A stretch of 9,375 nt of DNA from Burkholderiaceae bacterium (lineage in GTDB: Bacteria; Pseudomonadota; Gammaproteobacteria; Burkholderiales; Burkholderiaceae_E). Position numbers and translations under genes: made by a program. The stretch is taken from positions 1 through 9,375 of the forward strand of contig JALQWJ010000048.1 in NCBI GenBank assembly GCA_023258775.1, in the 5' to 3' direction. How positions within the stretch are numbered: position 1 is the stretch's first letter; each line of letters starts with the position of its first letter. Below are positions 1 to 7,075 of this stretch, piece by piece. The notes below the pieces were generated by a model that searched no databases, was not told the DNA's origin, and saw nothing but the letters and a program-made list of their open reading frames with translations.

Positions 1-2768
1 ACCGCAGCAGGAACAGACAAGTACTCACCTGTAATAAATAAACCAAACACGCCACCTATCGATGCAAATGGCAACACTAGAATAATCAGGCTTGCTAAGC
101 GTAGAGACTTAAAGAGCATGAATAGCAAAAAGAAAATCGCGGCGATCGTAACAGGAACAATGACAGATAGCGTTTCCATTGCTCGTTCCATATTTTCGAA
201 TTGTCCGCCATAAACAACATTAAACCCTTCTGGAAGCTTTATCTCCTGATTCATCCGGTTTTGCACGTCTTGCACAAAACCTCCAAGGTCTCGGCCCTCA
301 ACATTAGCGCCAACAACAACGCGTCGTTTTGCCGATTCGCGACTGACCTGAGCTGGGCCGTCTTTAAGTTGAATTGAAGCGATCGACTGCAGCGGTACGA
401 GCGCACCATCATGGGCTTTGAGCGTAATTTGCTTGATTGACTCAATCGAGTCTCTTGCTCGCTCGGGAAACCGTACCGCGATTCCAAAGCGTCGCTCGCC
501 CTCATAAAGCAGGCTGACTTCTTTGCCGCCAATCGCAGTTTCAATAATCGCATGCACATCGGCCACATTGATGCCGTAGCGAGCAATCGCTGCTCGGTCA
601 ATGTCGATGATTAAGGATTGCTGTCCCGAAAGTCTCTCGATGCGGATATCGCGCGCTCCTGGTACCGACCGCAACAATCTCGCGACCTGTTCTGAGACCC
701 GCCGCAACTCGTCGAGTTCGTCGCCAAAAATCTTAATCGCAAGCTGTGACCGAACCCCGGTAACCATTTCGTCAACACGCTCTGAAATAGGTTGCGAAAG
801 CACGATTTGAACGCCCGGGATGCTTGATAAACGTTGACGAATCTCCTCGTCAATTTCATCTTGTGATCGCTTGGTTTTCGGGTCTAAAAGCACGATGGGA
901 TCTGACTCATTGGGTCCAACAGGATCTGCAGGCGATTCACCTCGGCCAAGTTTTGAAACCACCATTCGAACACCATCCACTTGTGCAATGCTGCGCATTG
1001 CCGCCATTTCCATGCTCACCGATTCTTGTAACGAAATACTCGGAACCCGATTGATTTGGGGCGTGAGGGCACCTTCTTTCATGGTCGGCATGAACGATTT
1101 ACCGAGCAAGGGGAAAAGGCCGATCGAACCAAGCAATAAGACCGTAGCCGTGAGTACTGTGATGCGACGACGTGCCAGTGAGCGATCAAGTAAGCCAAGG
1201 TAGGATGACTTCAGACGGGCGATGACCCAGGTGTCATGCTCAGACCCACCTTTCAAAATATAAGAACAAAGCACTGGAGAAAGGCTCAGCGATACGAGGA
1301 GCGCAACCCCAAGCGCGATAGCAATCGTGATAGCTAGTGGTGCGAAAAGCTTTCCTTCAATGCCTTGCAAGGTCATTAAGGGAAGAAAAACGAGAATGAT
1401 GATTGCGATCCCAAATGCCGTTGGCGTAGCAACTTCCATCGTTGCATCACGGATGAGGCGAAGGCGCGCTACGCCGCTGACTTGCTTTGTCCCTAACCGA
1501 TGGAAGATGTTTTCAACGACTACGACCGTGGCGTCGACCATTAAGCCAATGGCAATTGCTAATCCGCCAAGTGACATCAAATTGGCCGAAATGCCATAGC
1601 GGTTCATCAAAATGAAGGTGGTCAGCGGCGCGATGATCAAGGTGGCCACCACGATCAGGCTGGAGCGCACATCGCCCAAGAAAATAAAGAGCACGATCAC
1701 CACCAGGAAGATGCCCTCGATCAGCACTTTGCCCACCGTCCAAAGCGCTGCGTCGACCAGCTCGGTGCGGTCGTAGTAAGGCACGATCTGCAAGCCGCCG
1801 GGCAACATCCCCTTGGTGTTGATTTCATTCACACGGTCTTTGACGCGTGACACCACTTCCTTGGCATTGCCACCACGCATCATCAGCACGATGCCCGAGA
1901 CCGACTCGGTGTAGCCCCCCTTGATGATGGCGCCCTGTCGCACCTCATGGCCGAGAGTGACGTCGGCCAGGTTCTTGACGTATACCGGCGTGCCGTTTTG
2001 CTCACGCACCACGATGTTGCCAATGTCTTCCAGACTGCGAATCAGGCCCACGCCCCGGATCAGGTACTGTTCCGCGCGCTGGGGCAAGATGCCACCGCTG
2101 GCATTGGCATTGTTTTGTGCAATGGCCTCGTACACCTGCTGGATGGTCACGTTGTAGTGGGTCAAGCGGTCGGGCTTGACCAGGGCCTGGTATTGCCGGA
2201 CATAGCCGCCTTGCGAATTGATTTCCGCCACGCCAGGAATGGAGCGCAGCAAGGGCCGAACCACCCAGTCTTGAATGATGCGCCGCTCGGCCAACTCTGC
2301 GGGCGACAACTCGCGCTCGCCGTCCTTGGGATGGTCGAGCGTGTATTGGTAAACCTCGCCCAAGCCAGTGGACACCGGGCCCAGCACCGGCGTGATGCCT
2401 TGCGGCATGCGCGGCGTCACCTCGATCAGGCGCTCGGTGACCAGTTGCCTGGCAAAAAAGACATCGGTTTTGTCGGTGAACACCAGGGTGATGATGGACA
2501 AGCCGCTTTTGTTGAGCGAGCGCATTTCGACCAGGCCCGGCAAACCTGTCATCGCGATTTCGAGCGGGATGGTGACGAATCGTTCGATTTCTTCGGGGGA
2601 GCGTCCAAGCGCTTCGGTAGCAACCTGCACCTGCACATTGGTGACGTCCGGAAAGGCATCTACCGAAAGTTTCATCGATGCACGGATGCCAAAAGCGCAA
2701 ACCACGATTGCAATGACGACCACAAGCAGGCGCTGATTCAAGGCGCCTTTGACTAAACGCGCGAGCAT
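1..2768 (-). CDS. Heavy-metal efflux RND pump, CzcA/CusA family (partial, C-terminus off the left edge)
   Basis: This is the inner-membrane, proton-driven RND subunit of a tripartite metal exporter. The frame is open from ATG at 2768 to the window edge, giving 922 residues read without a stop. The family usually has about 1040-1065, so roughly the last 120-140 residues are missing. Visible parts are TM1 (about 13-30), the pseudo-proton-facing start 'VDAFPDVTN', a large periplasmic porter/docking region, TM2 (about 346-364), TM3 (about 370-388), and TM4 (about 397-418) with 'SLGGLAIAIGLMVDATVVVV' followed by E419-N420. Asp412 and Glu419 match the CzcA relay residues D408 and E415. The D402 position is Ala406, as in CusA-like pumps. 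A second periplasmic loop and further TMs follow, ending in 'GEYLSVPAA'. The start lies 3 bases after the adaptor gene's stop, so the two are co-transcribed. The metal (Cu/Ag or Zn/Co/Cd/Ni) cannot be assigned. Codon composition changes sharply at about 1600-2580 (see findings). Confidence 0.95.
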   Translation of the reverse strand, partial: MLARLVKGALNQRLLVVVIAIVVCAFGIRASMKLSVDAFPDVTNVQVQVATEALGRSPEEIERFVTIPLEIAMTGLPGLVEMRSLNKSGLSIITLVFTDKTDVFFARQLVTERLIEVTPRMPQGITPVLGPVSTGLGEVYQYTLDHPKDGERELSPAELAERRIIQDWVVRPLLRSIPGVAEINSQGGYVRQYQALVKPDRLTHYNVTIQQVYEAIAQNNANASGGILPQRAEQYLIRGVGLIRSLEDIGNIVVREQNGTPVYVKNLADVTLGHEVRQGAIIKGGYTESVSGIVLMMRGGNAKEVVSRVKDRVNEINTKGMLPGGLQIVPYYDRTELVDAALWTVGKVLIEGIFLVVIVLFIFLGDVRSSLIVVATLIIAPLTTFILMNRYGISANLMSLGGLAIAIGLMVDATVVVVENIFHRLGTKQVSGVARLRLIRDATMEVATPTAFGIAIIILVFLPLMTLQGIEGKLFAPLAITIAIALGVALLVSLSLSPVLCSYILKGGSEHDTWVIARLKSSYLGLLDRSLARRRITVLTATVLLLGSIGLFPLLGKSFMPTMKEGALTPQINRVPSISLQESVSMEMAAMRSIAQVDGVRMVVSKLGRGESPADPVGPNESDPIVLLDPKTKRSQDEIDEEIRQRLSSIPGVQIVLSQPISERVDEMVTGVRSQLAIKIFGDELDELRRVSEQVARLLRSVPGARDIRIERLSGQQSLIIDIDRAAIARYGINVADVHAIIETAIGGKEVSLLYEGERRFGIAVRFPERARDSIESIKQITLKAHDGALVPLQSIASIQLKDGPAQVSRESAKRRVVVGANVEGRDLGGFVQDVQNRMNQEIKLPEGFNVVYGGQFENMERAMETLSVIVPVTIAAIFFLLFMLFKSLRLASLIILVLPFASIGGVFGLFITGEYLSVPAA

Positions 2769-2771
2769 GGC

Positions 2772-4076
2772 TTATTCCAATTCAGCGCGCTTGCGCTCGT
2801 TATTGAGGTGGAAAGCGCCACGCATTACGATCGCCTGTCCTTCAGTCAAACCACGAATGATCGGTCGCTTGCCATTGATCGATATACCGAGTTCTACGGG
2901 GATGAGCTTGAAGCTGCCGTCTTGGCGGTGCAAAAACACATGATCGCGGTCTCCGTCCCGAACCACGGCACTATCAGGAATTGCTAATCGTTCTTCTCGT
3001 TCACCAAAAAGACGCATGGTTGAGAGCATTTGCGGCTTGAGTTCACGCGAAGCGTTATCGACCTCGGTTCGAACCGTGATCGTCCGCGTCTCTGGCTGTA
3101 TCGTGTCACTGACAAAAACAATCCGGCCACGAAAGCGTTTTTCACCGAGCGCTGGCACTTGGACATCGACGAGCTGCCCCATCCGAACCGAACCGGCTGC
3201 TTGTTCCGGCAGGGCGCCAACGGCCCAGACAGTGGTGAGATCGGCAACCGTAAATAAGGCGTCTCCGGGTTGCGCGACCTGGCCCTGGCTCACTTTGCGT
3301 TCGACGACAACGCCAGCGCGGGTGGCGATAATGCCGACTGTCGGGTCGAGTTGGCCACTCTCGCGAAGTCGCCGTTGCAGACTTTGATCAAAGCCAATAA
3401 GCGACAATTGATCGGATGCTGCGCGAAGTTCAGCTCTGGCAATCGATTGTTCTGATTCCCGACGCTGTAGTTCCGCAGCCGAAATCACATCAGCCTTATA
3501 GAGTTGTTGTGCTCGTTCCAGTGCTCGCTCTGCAAGTGAAAATGCGGCGTTGGAGCGCAGAAAGTTGAGTTGAGCCTGAGTGAGTTCGGTGCTGCTAATA
3601 CGAGCCAAAACCTCGCCAGCCTTGACGCGGTAGCCCACATCAACAGAGACTTCAACGACGCGGCCGGTCACCGATGCGCCTATTCTCGTGATGCGCTTCT
3701 CATCAACTTCAATCCGTCCTGGTATTTCCTGGGTCCGCTCAATACCTGTCCTCGCGACATTACCAAGCTCAAATCGTTTAAGCATATCTGCGCGCGGGCG
3801 CACCACACTGGCATCGTCCTCACCTATGTCTTTGTCTTGGGACGCTTGACTGGTGCCTGATGCACTCGTTGTGTCGGCGGTGCTTTTTTGCTCGCTATTC
3901 GGTGACGATTTTGCTGCAGCCTTTTCGCCTTGCTGCTTAGTGTCTTGTCCACATGAAGCAAGCAGCAAGCATATTAAGCTCGATGCTATAAGGTATAGAG
4001 CGGATCGAGACTGACGTTGATACTTTGAAGCCTTTTCGCTTGAATCTCCTGCCAAGGGGTTGCTTAATCGTGTCAT
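2772..4076 (-). CDS. Periplasmic adaptor (membrane fusion) lipoprotein of the metal efflux RND system, CzcB/CusB type
   Basis: This adaptor subunit (434 aa) links the RND pump to the outer-membrane factor and may deliver metal to the pump. A hydrophobic segment ends in a lipobox, L-A-S-C, with Cys42 as the predicted lipidated residue. A Ser/Thr/Glu/Gln-rich, probably disordered stretch follows (about 43-92). Next come the first lipoyl half ('GRVVEVSVDVGYRVKAGEVL', about 138-157), an alpha-helical hairpin (about 163-235), the second lipoyl half ('GVVVERKVSQGQVAQPGDAL', about 255-274), a beta-barrel domain (about 285-355) and a membrane-proximal domain. No His-rich or Met-rich metal-binding tail is visible. 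I chose the ATG at 4076 because AAGGA lies 10 bases upstream and the leader is shorter. An in-frame ATG at 4127 (451 aa) overlaps the upstream stop as ATGA but has no Shine-Dalgarno and would put 58 residues before the Cys. The gene sits between the OMF and pump genes in one operon. Confidence 0.93.
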   Translation of the reverse strand: MTRLSNPLAGDSSEKASKYQRQSRSALYLIASSLICLLLASCGQDTKQQGEKAAAKSSPNSEQKSTADTTSASGTSQASQDKDIGEDDASVVRPRADMLKRFELGNVARTGIERTQEIPGRIEVDEKRITRIGASVTGRVVEVSVDVGYRVKAGEVLARISSTELTQAQLNFLRSNAAFSLAERALERAQQLYKADVISAAELQRRESEQSIARAELRAASDQLSLIGFDQSLQRRLRESGQLDPTVGIIATRAGVVVERKVSQGQVAQPGDALFTVADLTTVWAVGALPEQAAGSVRMGQLVDVQVPALGEKRFRGRIVFVSDTIQPETRTITVRTEVDNASRELKPQMLSTMRLFGEREERLAIPDSAVVRDGDRDHVFLHRQDGSFKLIPVELGISINGKRPIIRGLTEGQAIVMRGAFHLNNERKRAELE

Positions 4077-4086
4077 GGTTGGGTTG

Positions 4087-4091
4087 TCCTT
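4087..4091 (-). promoter_or_regulatory. Ribosome binding site deciding the adaptor start
   Basis: AAGGA on the minus strand lies 10 bases before the ATG at 4076. The upstream in-frame ATG at 4127 has no comparable motif, so this site favours the shorter adaptor protein. Translation by coupling from the ATGA overlap at 4124-4127 cannot be excluded. Confidence 0.5.
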
Positions 4092-4123
4092 GCTAGGCAT
4101 CGATGAGTCGGTTGATCTCGGGA

Positions 4124-5392
4124 TCATGGCGCGGTTTCTGTGCTTAACACCTGAATTGCAATCGATGCAGCTTGTTGTTCAAAGCGTGCCGTGAGGAGAT
4201 CAGCTCTTATAAGTCTTAGAACGCGTTGCGCGTCGATAACATCAAGAATGCCGCGCTCGCCAAAACGGTAGGCAGCCTCAGCAACCCGCAACGCGGCCTC
4301 AGCCTCACGCACCGCCCCTTCATTGAGGGACTTAACCCGAAGGGCTGCAATGTCCAGCGAAGCCCAAGCACTGTCGAACTCTCGGATTAGACTTTGTTCG
4401 CGCGCCCTGAGGGCGAGCGAGGCCCTTTGAACTTGGGCTTGAGCGATATCAATCGCTGCTGTGCGTGGGTCAAGCAAGGGCACTGATACCGATGCACCCA
4501 TAAGGGTTTCGTAGCGGGCAGGTCGATCGACACCTCGGTCGCGCAACTGTGTGAGTTGCACATCAACACCCGGCCAACGGCTTGCCCTAGCTTCCTGAAC
4601 ACGCTCAGACGCAGCTTGTAGCTCGGCGCGAAGTGCAATCAATTCAGGATGTCGGGTGAGTAATTGCCCTCGCACGAGTGTTCTGTCGGGAACTTGTACC
4701 GGATCTTCAAGACTTGCGTTGATACGCCAGCCGGCTGGCAGGTCGATCCCAACGATTTGCTGGAGTCGAATGCGAGCTTGTTCAAGTGCAAGCCTTGCGA
4801 CCTGGCTCCGCTGTTGAGCACCAATCAGTTCGGCGTCAGCCTTGATCAATTCATAGCGCGCGACATCCCCACTTTCCACTCGTAACTTCACACGTGCACG
4901 CGTTGACTCCAACAAGGCGCGTGCCTCATCGGCCGCGCTGATTTCTGCCTGCCTAAGAAGGACCTCGTAGGCAGCGCGGCGAACAAGACCGGCGATCTGA
5001 ACTCGGGTTGCATCCACGCGAGCTTCTTGGGCTTGCGAGAGTGAGGCAAATGAGGCAATTCGAGCGCCACGTTGTGCGGGATTCTCGATGAACTGGCTTA
5101 CCCCGAAGTTTTGGAGCTGCGACGTGCGGTCTTGCAAGACAGCCTTTGCCGACTCTCGTCCAAGACCTATTTCAAGGCGTGGGTTCTGAAGGACACCGGC
5201 AAGTGATTGGGCGGCCTTGGCACCGATGAGGTCAGCACGAGAAAGCGACAAATCGGCATTGTTCTGAATTGCAAGTGAGATGAGCGCATCAGGTCGAAAT
5301 GACTCGGATGCTTGAATCGTGTTTGTGGCCACCAGGATTGTGATAACAAATATGGCAATAACAGACCGGCAACCTTTTCTGGGTGCTTGCAT
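4124..5392 (-). CDS. Outer-membrane factor of the metal efflux RND system, TolC/CzcC family
   Basis: This is the trimeric outer-membrane channel of the exporter (422 aa, normal for CzcC-like proteins). The N-terminus has a Sec signal peptide: basic 'APRKGCRS', then a hydrophobic core, with likely cleavage after 'TIQA' at residue 28. Two outer-membrane efflux repeats follow, about 33-215 and 243-415. They contain the family's 'NPRLEIGLGRES' motif (70-81) and 'AYRFGERGILDVIDAQRVL' (374-392), typical of the C-terminal repeat helix. The helices are rich in Ala, Arg and Gln and coiled-coil-like. The start at 5392 is preferred because it begins directly at the signal peptide and has AAGG 11 bases upstream. 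An in-frame ATG at 5458 would add 22 residues and has no good Shine-Dalgarno. It is the first gene of the OMF-adaptor-pump order seen in czcCBA operons. Its stop overlaps a possible adaptor start at 4127 (ATGA). Confidence 0.93.
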   Translation of the reverse strand: MQAPRKGCRSVIAIFVITILVATNTIQASESFRPDALISLAIQNNADLSLSRADLIGAKAAQSLAGVLQNPRLEIGLGRESAKAVLQDRTSQLQNFGVSQFIENPAQRGARIASFASLSQAQEARVDATRVQIAGLVRRAAYEVLLRQAEISAADEARALLESTRARVKLRVESGDVARYELIKADAELIGAQQRSQVARLALEQARIRLQQIVGIDLPAGWRINASLEDPVQVPDRTLVRGQLLTRHPELIALRAELQAASERVQEARASRWPGVDVQLTQLRDRGVDRPARYETLMGASVSVPLLDPRTAAIDIAQAQVQRASLALRAREQSLIREFDSAWASLDIAALRVKSLNEGAVREAEAALRVAEAAYRFGERGILDVIDAQRVLRLIRADLLTARFEQQAASIAIQVLSTETAP

Positions 5393-5403
5393 AAGTAAAT
5401 CAA

Positions 5404-5407
5404 CCTT
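5404..5407 (-). promoter_or_regulatory. Possible ribosome binding site of the outer-membrane factor gene
   Basis: AAGG on the minus strand is 11 bases upstream of the ATG at 5392, which begins exactly at the signal peptide. It is weak, but better than anything before the alternative ATG at 5458. Confidence 0.35.
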
Positions 5408-5504
5408 GAGCGCGTGGGAGGAATGTTTTAGTGCGCCCGCAGGATACCGTCGGCGCATTACCCGTTATTCATCAATGGTCATGGGGTTGCTTGCCTTGAT
5501 CCAG

Positions 5505-5548
5505 CTTGCAGCTGCTTAAGCTTGAATTGGTTCACCTTGCAGCTGCTT
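5505..5548. repeat. 13-bp direct repeat upstream of the metal efflux operon
   Basis: CTTGCAGCTGCTT occurs exactly at 5505-5517 and again at 5536-5548. The starts are 31 bases apart, close to three helical turns. Each copy holds the 8-bp palindrome GCAGCTGC. The pair lies in the gap between the HtrA-like gene and the outer-membrane factor gene, where an operator for the efflux operon would be expected. The two palindromic cores could also pair as a hairpin in RNA. No clear -35/-10 pair was found around them. A regulatory role is inference. Confidence 0.55.
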
Positions 5549-5577
5549 TAAAGTACTGCTAGCTGTAGAAGATGAGC

Positions 5578-6552
5578 CTAATGGGTACGTGGTTTGATCA
5601 AGCGTTCGTTTCGATTCATGGAGCGGATTTTCACCGCAACAAGCTCGGCTCCTCTCGCTAACTGCACAGGAACCTCGACACCTGCTTGGCCTAAGGACCA
5701 TACATGCCGGTAAAAGCTAGCCAGGTCTTGAACACGATGGCCTGCCACCGACAGTACCAAGTCCTCAGATAAGATACCAGCGGTCTCGGCAGGTCCCTCT
5801 GGGCTTGTATGCTGGACCACGAGTTGCTCGTTTTGCTCTTCGAGATAAAGCCCAAGCCAAGGCCTTGGTGCATGACCGCTGTGGCCCTGGTTGATCAAAG
5901 TTTCAAGAATTGGAACTAATACATCGATTGGCACAACCATATTACTTTGTTGAGTTTGTCCCTGCTTGATTTCCTGAGTTAGCAGCGAACCGATACCGAC
6001 CAGTTGTCCTGCCTGGTTTAATAGCGGCGAGCCGCTCCATTCAGGATGAGCCGGCTCGATGAATAAGGCGTGATCGAGTAAGTACTCCCAGGATCCCGCA
6101 AATGGCTTGATTGCAACGATCGATGTCTTAAGGCACTGATGAATACCGCCATGACCAAGCATGTAAACGGTTCTGCCCTTGGCTAAATCGCTTGCCTTGC
6201 CGAGCGGTATGAAACCGCAGTCAAGTGGGCTAAAGCTCTTCAATAAGCCAAAGCCAGTGGCTTGATCATAGGCAAGCACATCGGCCTGGACCACCGAGCC
6301 ATCTCGCTTGCGGCACCATATTTGCTGGGCTTCGGTTACCAGATAGCCGATCGTCAGAATATGTCCCTGTTCATCAATCACCACACCATGACCGCTGCGG
6401 CTGGTACCCAATATCGGTGCGGTGTAGGCTTCATCGGGCACCTGGACATGAAGCTGCAACAAAGCGTTGAGGCTTTCGTCGAGGCTAAAGTCAAGTTGCT
6501 CAGGGTCGGGGCGGAGTGCTTTGGGAAAGGACCATGGATCAAGGTTAAACAT
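5578..6552 (-). CDS. HtrA/Deg-like trypsin-fold protein with PDZ domain, catalytic triad degenerate
   Basis: The protein is 324 aa from the ATG at 6552. A trypsin-like (S1C) domain spans about 50-215 and a PDZ domain about 231-312 ('PWLGLYLEE...', 'GPAETAGILSEDLVLSVAGH'). The fold motifs are recognisable but the triad is not. 'GHGVVIDEQGHILTIGYLVT' aligns with the DegP 'GSGVII...VVTNNHVV' block and has Tyr70 where the catalytic His should be. 'AYDQATGFGLL' has Gly100 where the Asp of 'DxxTDLAL' should be. Only Ser173 remains, in 'EWSGSPLLN' (usually GNSGGPL). It is therefore probably a non-proteolytic binding or scaffold protein. No signal peptide or membrane segment is seen from this start, so it may be cytoplasmic. 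In-frame ATGs at 6600 and 6696 exist, but the latter would overlap dtd on the other strand. It lies 119-185 bp upstream of the efflux operon on the same strand and could be co-transcribed with it. Confidence 0.85.
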   Translation of the reverse strand: MFNLDPWSFPKALRPDPEQLDFSLDESLNALLQLHVQVPDEAYTAPILGTSRSGHGVVIDEQGHILTIGYLVTEAQQIWCRKRDGSVVQADVLAYDQATGFGLLKSFSPLDCGFIPLGKASDLAKGRTVYMLGHGGIHQCLKTSIVAIKPFAGSWEYLLDHALFIEPAHPEWSGSPLLNQAGQLVGIGSLLTQEIKQGQTQQSNMVVPIDVLVPILETLINQGHSGHAPRPWLGLYLEEQNEQLVVQHTSPEGPAETAGILSEDLVLSVAGHRVQDLASFYRHVWSLGQAGVEVPVQLARGAELVAVKIRSMNRNERLIKPRTH

Positions 6553-6610
6553 AGGTGCATACTCGGAAAAAATGCATCGAAGTGAATCGGACGGAACCAT
6601 CTTAAAGCTT

Positions 6611-7075
6611 ATGAAAGCAGTGATCCAACGTGTTAGCCATGCTTCAGTCACCGTTGAGCAGCGAGTTGTCGGATCAATCGCTGCAGGTTTGCTCATGTTT
6701 GTGTGCGCCGAGCGAGACGATAGCCCTCAAATCATCGAGAAGTTTGTCAATAAAGTCTTAAAACTGAGAATTTTTTCGGATACGCACGGCAAGATGAACC
6801 GAAGCATTATGGATATCGATGGAATGGGCGCCGTCGGAGGCCTACTAATCGTGAGTCAATTCACCCTCGCTGCAAAGCTCTGGGATGGCAATCGCCCGAG
6901 CTTTACCGATGCGGCCCCACCAGCGCATGCCCGACGCTGTTATGAGGATTTGCTTGGCTATGCGCGAAGCCAGCATCCGATTGTTGAGGCGGGCGAGTTT
7001 GGCGCTGATATGAAAGTGGCGCTGCTCAACGATGGTCCGGTGACTTTTTTCATGGAACTTGATCAAGCATCATGA
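6611..7075 (+). CDS. dtd: D-aminoacyl-tRNA deacylase
   Basis: This cytoplasmic homodimeric proofreading enzyme cleaves D-amino acids, and glycine mischarged on tRNA-Ala, from tRNA. The product is 154 aa; the family is about 145-150. Diagnostic features are the N-terminus 'MKAVIQRVSHASVTV', the active-site motif 'SQFTLAA' (82-88) followed by 'GNRPSF' (93-98), and 'NDGPVTFF' (140-147) with the Gly-cisPro pair G142-P143 used for chiral discrimination. 'AVGGLLIVSQFTL' precedes the active site as usual. The segment between SQFTLAA and GNRPSF reads 'KLWD', where many homologues have 'DTRK'. The start at 6611 gives the canonical MKAVIQRV N-terminus. An upstream in-frame ATG at 6467 would add 48 residues unlike the family and overlap the opposite-strand gene. 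No strong Shine-Dalgarno is visible. The stop overlaps the next gene by ATGA. Confidence 0.97.
   Translation: MKAVIQRVSHASVTVEQRVVGSIAAGLLMFVCAERDDSPQIIEKFVNKVLKLRIFSDTHGKMNRSIMDIDGMGAVGGLLIVSQFTLAAKLWDGNRPSFTDAAPPAHARRCYEDLLGYARSQHPIVEAGEFGADMKVALLNDGPVTFFMELDQAS

Noticed and set aside
1600..2580. Possible frameshift or pseudogene at the composition breakpoints of the pump gene
   Set aside because: The frame was read codon by codon from 2768 to 3 and stays open, with family motifs on both sides of both breakpoints.
2002..2700. Long minus-strand open frame (232 codons) overlapping the pump gene in another frame
   Set aside because: It is a frame-shifted reading of the GC-rich pump segment, rich in Arg, His and Ala with no motif. 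The true frame reads conserved RND sequence without a break.
1947..2756. Long plus-strand open frame (269 codons) opposite the pump gene
   Set aside because: It lies antisense within the GC3-rich part of the pump gene, has a His/Gln/Asp-rich composition typical of an antisense shadow, and shows no recognisable domain. The conserved pump frame fully explains the region.
5516..5701. Small minus-strand open frame (61 codons) before the efflux operon, considered as a leader peptide or small regulator
   Set aside because: Most of it overlaps the 3' end of the HtrA-like gene in another frame. Its composition is Ser/Arg/Cys-rich and no start signal stands out.
6556..6576. Small dyad TGCAT/ATGCA in the divergent gap between the HtrA-like gene and dtd, considered as an operator
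   Set aside because: Five-base arms with an 11-base spacer are expected by chance. No promoter elements frame it convincingly.
6467..6610. N-terminal extension of dtd to the ATG at 6467
   Set aside because: The deacylase family begins at the MKAVIQRV sequence encoded from 6611. The extra 48 codons are antisense to the HtrA-like gene.
6553..6696. N-terminal extension of the HtrA-like protein to an upstream ATG at 6696 or 6600
   Set aside because: The 6696 start would overlap the first 86 bases of dtd on the opposite strand, and neither start has a Shine-Dalgarno. The extra residues resemble no signal peptide reliably.
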